This document shows, piece by piece, positions 62,218 to 64,000 of a stretch of 64,000 bases of DNA. The notes below the pieces were generated by a model. The model did not search any database and had not been told where the DNA came from. It worked only from the letters and a program-made list of their open reading frames with translations. Source of the DNA: Hericium rajendrae. Its lineage: Eukaryota; Basidiomycota; Agaricomycetes; Russulales; Hericiaceae. Position 1 is the first letter of the stretch; the number at the start of each line of letters is the position of its first letter. The position numbers and the translations under genes are program-made. The stretch lies in the NCBI GenBank assembly GCA_033439255.1, contig CM065887.1:62001-126000 (forward strand), in the 5' to 3' direction.

Positions 62218-63800
62218 CCAGATGCACATGTTAAGACAGACTGGTTGGATGAAGATGAGCTGTGGTACAAGAACAAAATCATCAATGGCTTGACGAATCC
62301 TTGTAGAAATGATTTGGCAGAGATCTCTAATTTCAGGCAAAGTAGCATCTATTTTATTGGCATATAGATACTAATTATGTTGTCATTTGTATAGGGGTAT
62401 TGGAACACATGAACAAGTCATGCTTCATATGGAGGCAGTGTTTGGACTTGATTATCAACCACATCCTGTGTCTGATCTCTTTTGGGCAACAACAGCTACA
62501 GTGCACTCTATCTCTGATGTTCATCAGGACACCGACGGTCTTGGAACCATTTCTAGACCTTTAGTTGGATCAAAGCTCTGGATCTTACTAACACCCAAGG
62601 ATCCTGTGGACCATAATTTGAGTCGTATTGACATTTATCATGACATCGATGTCAGGAACATTGATTTAGACAACTATTGGGCTGAGGCAGTAGTACTCGA
62701 TCCTACTGTGGTTTTGTAAGTGGTTTGTCAATGTCATATATTGTAATAACTGAGACTGTATTAGAATACAACAGCCAGGAGCATTCCATTGGGTGTATGG
62801 AATGTCTAACACAATGGTTTTTGGCAAACATTTTTATGCCCAACAGACCCTAGCTCGCAGTTTCTATGGGCAGGTCCATTCTCAGATCGCTGGTCATTTC
62901 TTGACCAACACATCTCACCCTGCTGTTCGTCCTATCCTTGCAAACTTTGCCTCTTGGTGGGCTTCAATCATATGCCATGAAGATAGAGATGTCCCTATTA
63001 TGGCAGGTCAGTGCATGGTTGATGGTCTATAACTCAGAAAACCTAATTTTGTATCTTATTTTTTTTTAATAGCTAAAATACCTGATCTGAACACCAAAGC
63101 TGGCATGGAGCTATTTTTGGCTGTAGCAAATGCAGTGGTTTTTTCTAGAACTCTTTCATTTGAGAATGGAAAAGAGAATGATGAACCCAAGGCAGAAATA
63201 CTCAGGATTCACAACAGGATATCCCTTACCCAGCTTTTTGATCACTATCTTGCCACAGGTCATCCTCCTTCTTATAAAGAGAACCCGGTTCTATTTTTCA
63301 AAATGGCCACTCTGCACTTTGCCAAATCATACATTACTTATAGCCAAAGCTTGGACGACATGGCTGCTTCTGCAGATTCTGAAGATGCTCCCAGCAGAAT
63401 GTCCACAGATTGCTTATTCATCAATCTCAAAACAGATCTCAAGCATTTCTGGGGAGGAGAACATCTTTTGAATTTATTGGATACATGGTGAATAGATGAT
63501 GACCTAGAACCTGTTCTAAGCATGATTCTTCCTTTAGATGAGGACAAGACCTAGGTTATCCCTCAAGATTGGGTTCCTGTCAAGATCAAAACTGCTATAT
63601 CTCTGATGAGGGATATAGTGTTTACAGGAAAAAGGAAGAGAGTTGGGAAGGATGTGGTAATGAGAAACCCTCAGGAGTTCTATGACAATACTGATGAGGA
63701 TGCTAATTTGGAGGACACTGATGAGTATGAGAAAGAAGAGGTAGAGAAGGAAGAGAAGGAGGGTCGTGAGACCAGATCTAGCAAAAGGCTAAAAAAATAA
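62218..63800 (+). pseudogene. JmjC/cupin core and C-terminus of the broken gene
   Basis: Upstream exons encode DFAVLDAETIQDIFFKRHIL and NWNLESMSKLGDLHEITDLQ, typical of the N-terminal side of fungal JmjC proteins. Here the core reads FWATTATVHSISDVHQDTDG, LGTISRPLVGSKLWILLTP, then after an intron (62716-62764) IQQPGAFHWVYGMSNTMVFG and KHFYAQQTLARSFYGQVHSQ with FLTNTSHPAVRPIL. His and Asp of VHQD and the His of GAFHW fit the Fe(II) facial triad (HxD...H), and Lys of GSKLW could bind 2-oxoglutarate. The tail has an acidic run and a basic end (RETRSSKRLKK, nuclear-signal-like). Family knowledge: Fe(II)/2-oxoglutarate dioxygenases acting on histones, nucleic acids or other proteins. Exon 62218-62336 ends in a GC rather than GT donor. 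Confidence 0.7.
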
Positions 63801-64000
63801 ATGTCAAAGGATGCTGAATTGACAATTGTTATCTACTATTACCTAGATAACTGCACAGTTGTAGATGTTTAGTTATGTAACCTTGTCTTTGCTTGTCACT
63901 CTACTAGTATTTTTCTACATTATTGACCAAGAACTTTTATCACAATAAATGAAGCATAACATTGGTTCCAATCATCACTAAAATATGATAGAGCACCAGC
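63801..64000. other. 3' flank of the JmjC gene
   Basis: AT-rich DNA with AATAAAT at about 63945-63951, a plausible polyadenylation-type signal. Nothing else seen. Confidence 0.35.

Larger units (their letters stand above)
38070..63800 (+). pseudogene. JmjC-domain protein gene, broken into pieces by six transposon insertions
   Basis: One gene by my reading. Exons: 38070-38104, 38159-38528, 38578-38874, 38936-39070 joined to 41142-41252 and 51488-51502, 51968-52021, about 53740-53890, 53941-54151, 54214-54441, 54491-54897, 54952-54987, 55043-55135, 55191-55253 joined to 58500-58746, 58801-58904 joined to 62218-62336, 62395-62715, 62765-63006, 63073-63800. Interrupters are C1 (39071-41139), Gypsy-3, C2 (in an intron), B2, D and E. 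Dropping one copy of each target duplication restores the frame at C1 (TV|KSSTAMM), Gypsy-3 (SAGL|HAIMEG), D (SLIN|GLPRMS) and E (KQFF|PDAHVK). Splice phase across B2 is unresolved. In-frame stops lie at 38442-38444, 54814-54816, 63489-63491 and 63552-63554. A low-complexity Ser/Thr/Lys stretch is encoded at 54500-54780. No intact product is expected. Confidence 0.75.

Overview
The window is nuclear DNA from a filamentous basidiomycete, most likely an agaricomycete. The evidence is the short introns (about 50 nt, GTRAGT donors, CTAAY branch points), Ty3/Gypsy chromoviruses, a Plavaka-type DNA transposon of the kind expanded in Agaricomycetes, and fragments of basidiomycete-like G-alpha, SNF1 and RPB1 genes. 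It is almost wholly accessory DNA: nested transposons, broken host genes and no clearly intact housekeeping gene.

Layout. 1-2519: end of a non-coding terminal-inverted-repeat (TIR) element (F1) sitting in a Gypsy remnant (2520-5589). 5755-12633: a second F-type element (F3) carrying another TIR element (G, 6535-10595). 12781-13190: a short MITE. 13265-23017: a complete 9.75-kb Plavaka transposon with an intact two-exon transposase (minus strand) and an intact 13-exon cargo gene (plus strand) whose middle is a run of hairpin-forming repeats. 23795-30888: a young Gypsy chromovirus with identical-looking LTRs. About 32085-37505: side-by-side decayed fragments of G-alpha, SNF1 kinase and RNA polymerase II RPB1, introns retained.

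38070-63800: by my reading one host gene for a JmjC-fold protein, split into at least seven pieces by six direct insertions (C1 with B1 inside it, Gypsy-3 with F2 and MITE A2 inside it, C2, B2, D, E). Removing one copy of each target-site duplication restores the reading frame at most junctions. The gene also carries four in-frame stops, all explicable by C-to-T or G-to-A change.

The TIR elements other than B and E share termini (CATCAG... or CATCTG..., mirrored at the other end) and 2-3 bp target duplications, so they look like relatives or clients of the Plavaka transposase. The non-coding ones are not featureless. They repeatedly carry (i) an intron module in which a 10-14 bp hairpin lies between the branch point and the 3' splice region (nine copies), (ii) serial micro-exons associated with the motif ATTTTCGCTTTT, (iii) perfect GTTGCC-NN-GGCAAC palindromes of RFX X-box form, and (iv) GC-rich degenerate tandem arrays on one side of a divergent promoter-like centre. 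This architecture is the best candidate in the window for an undescribed system. All calls come from reading the sequence; no search was run.
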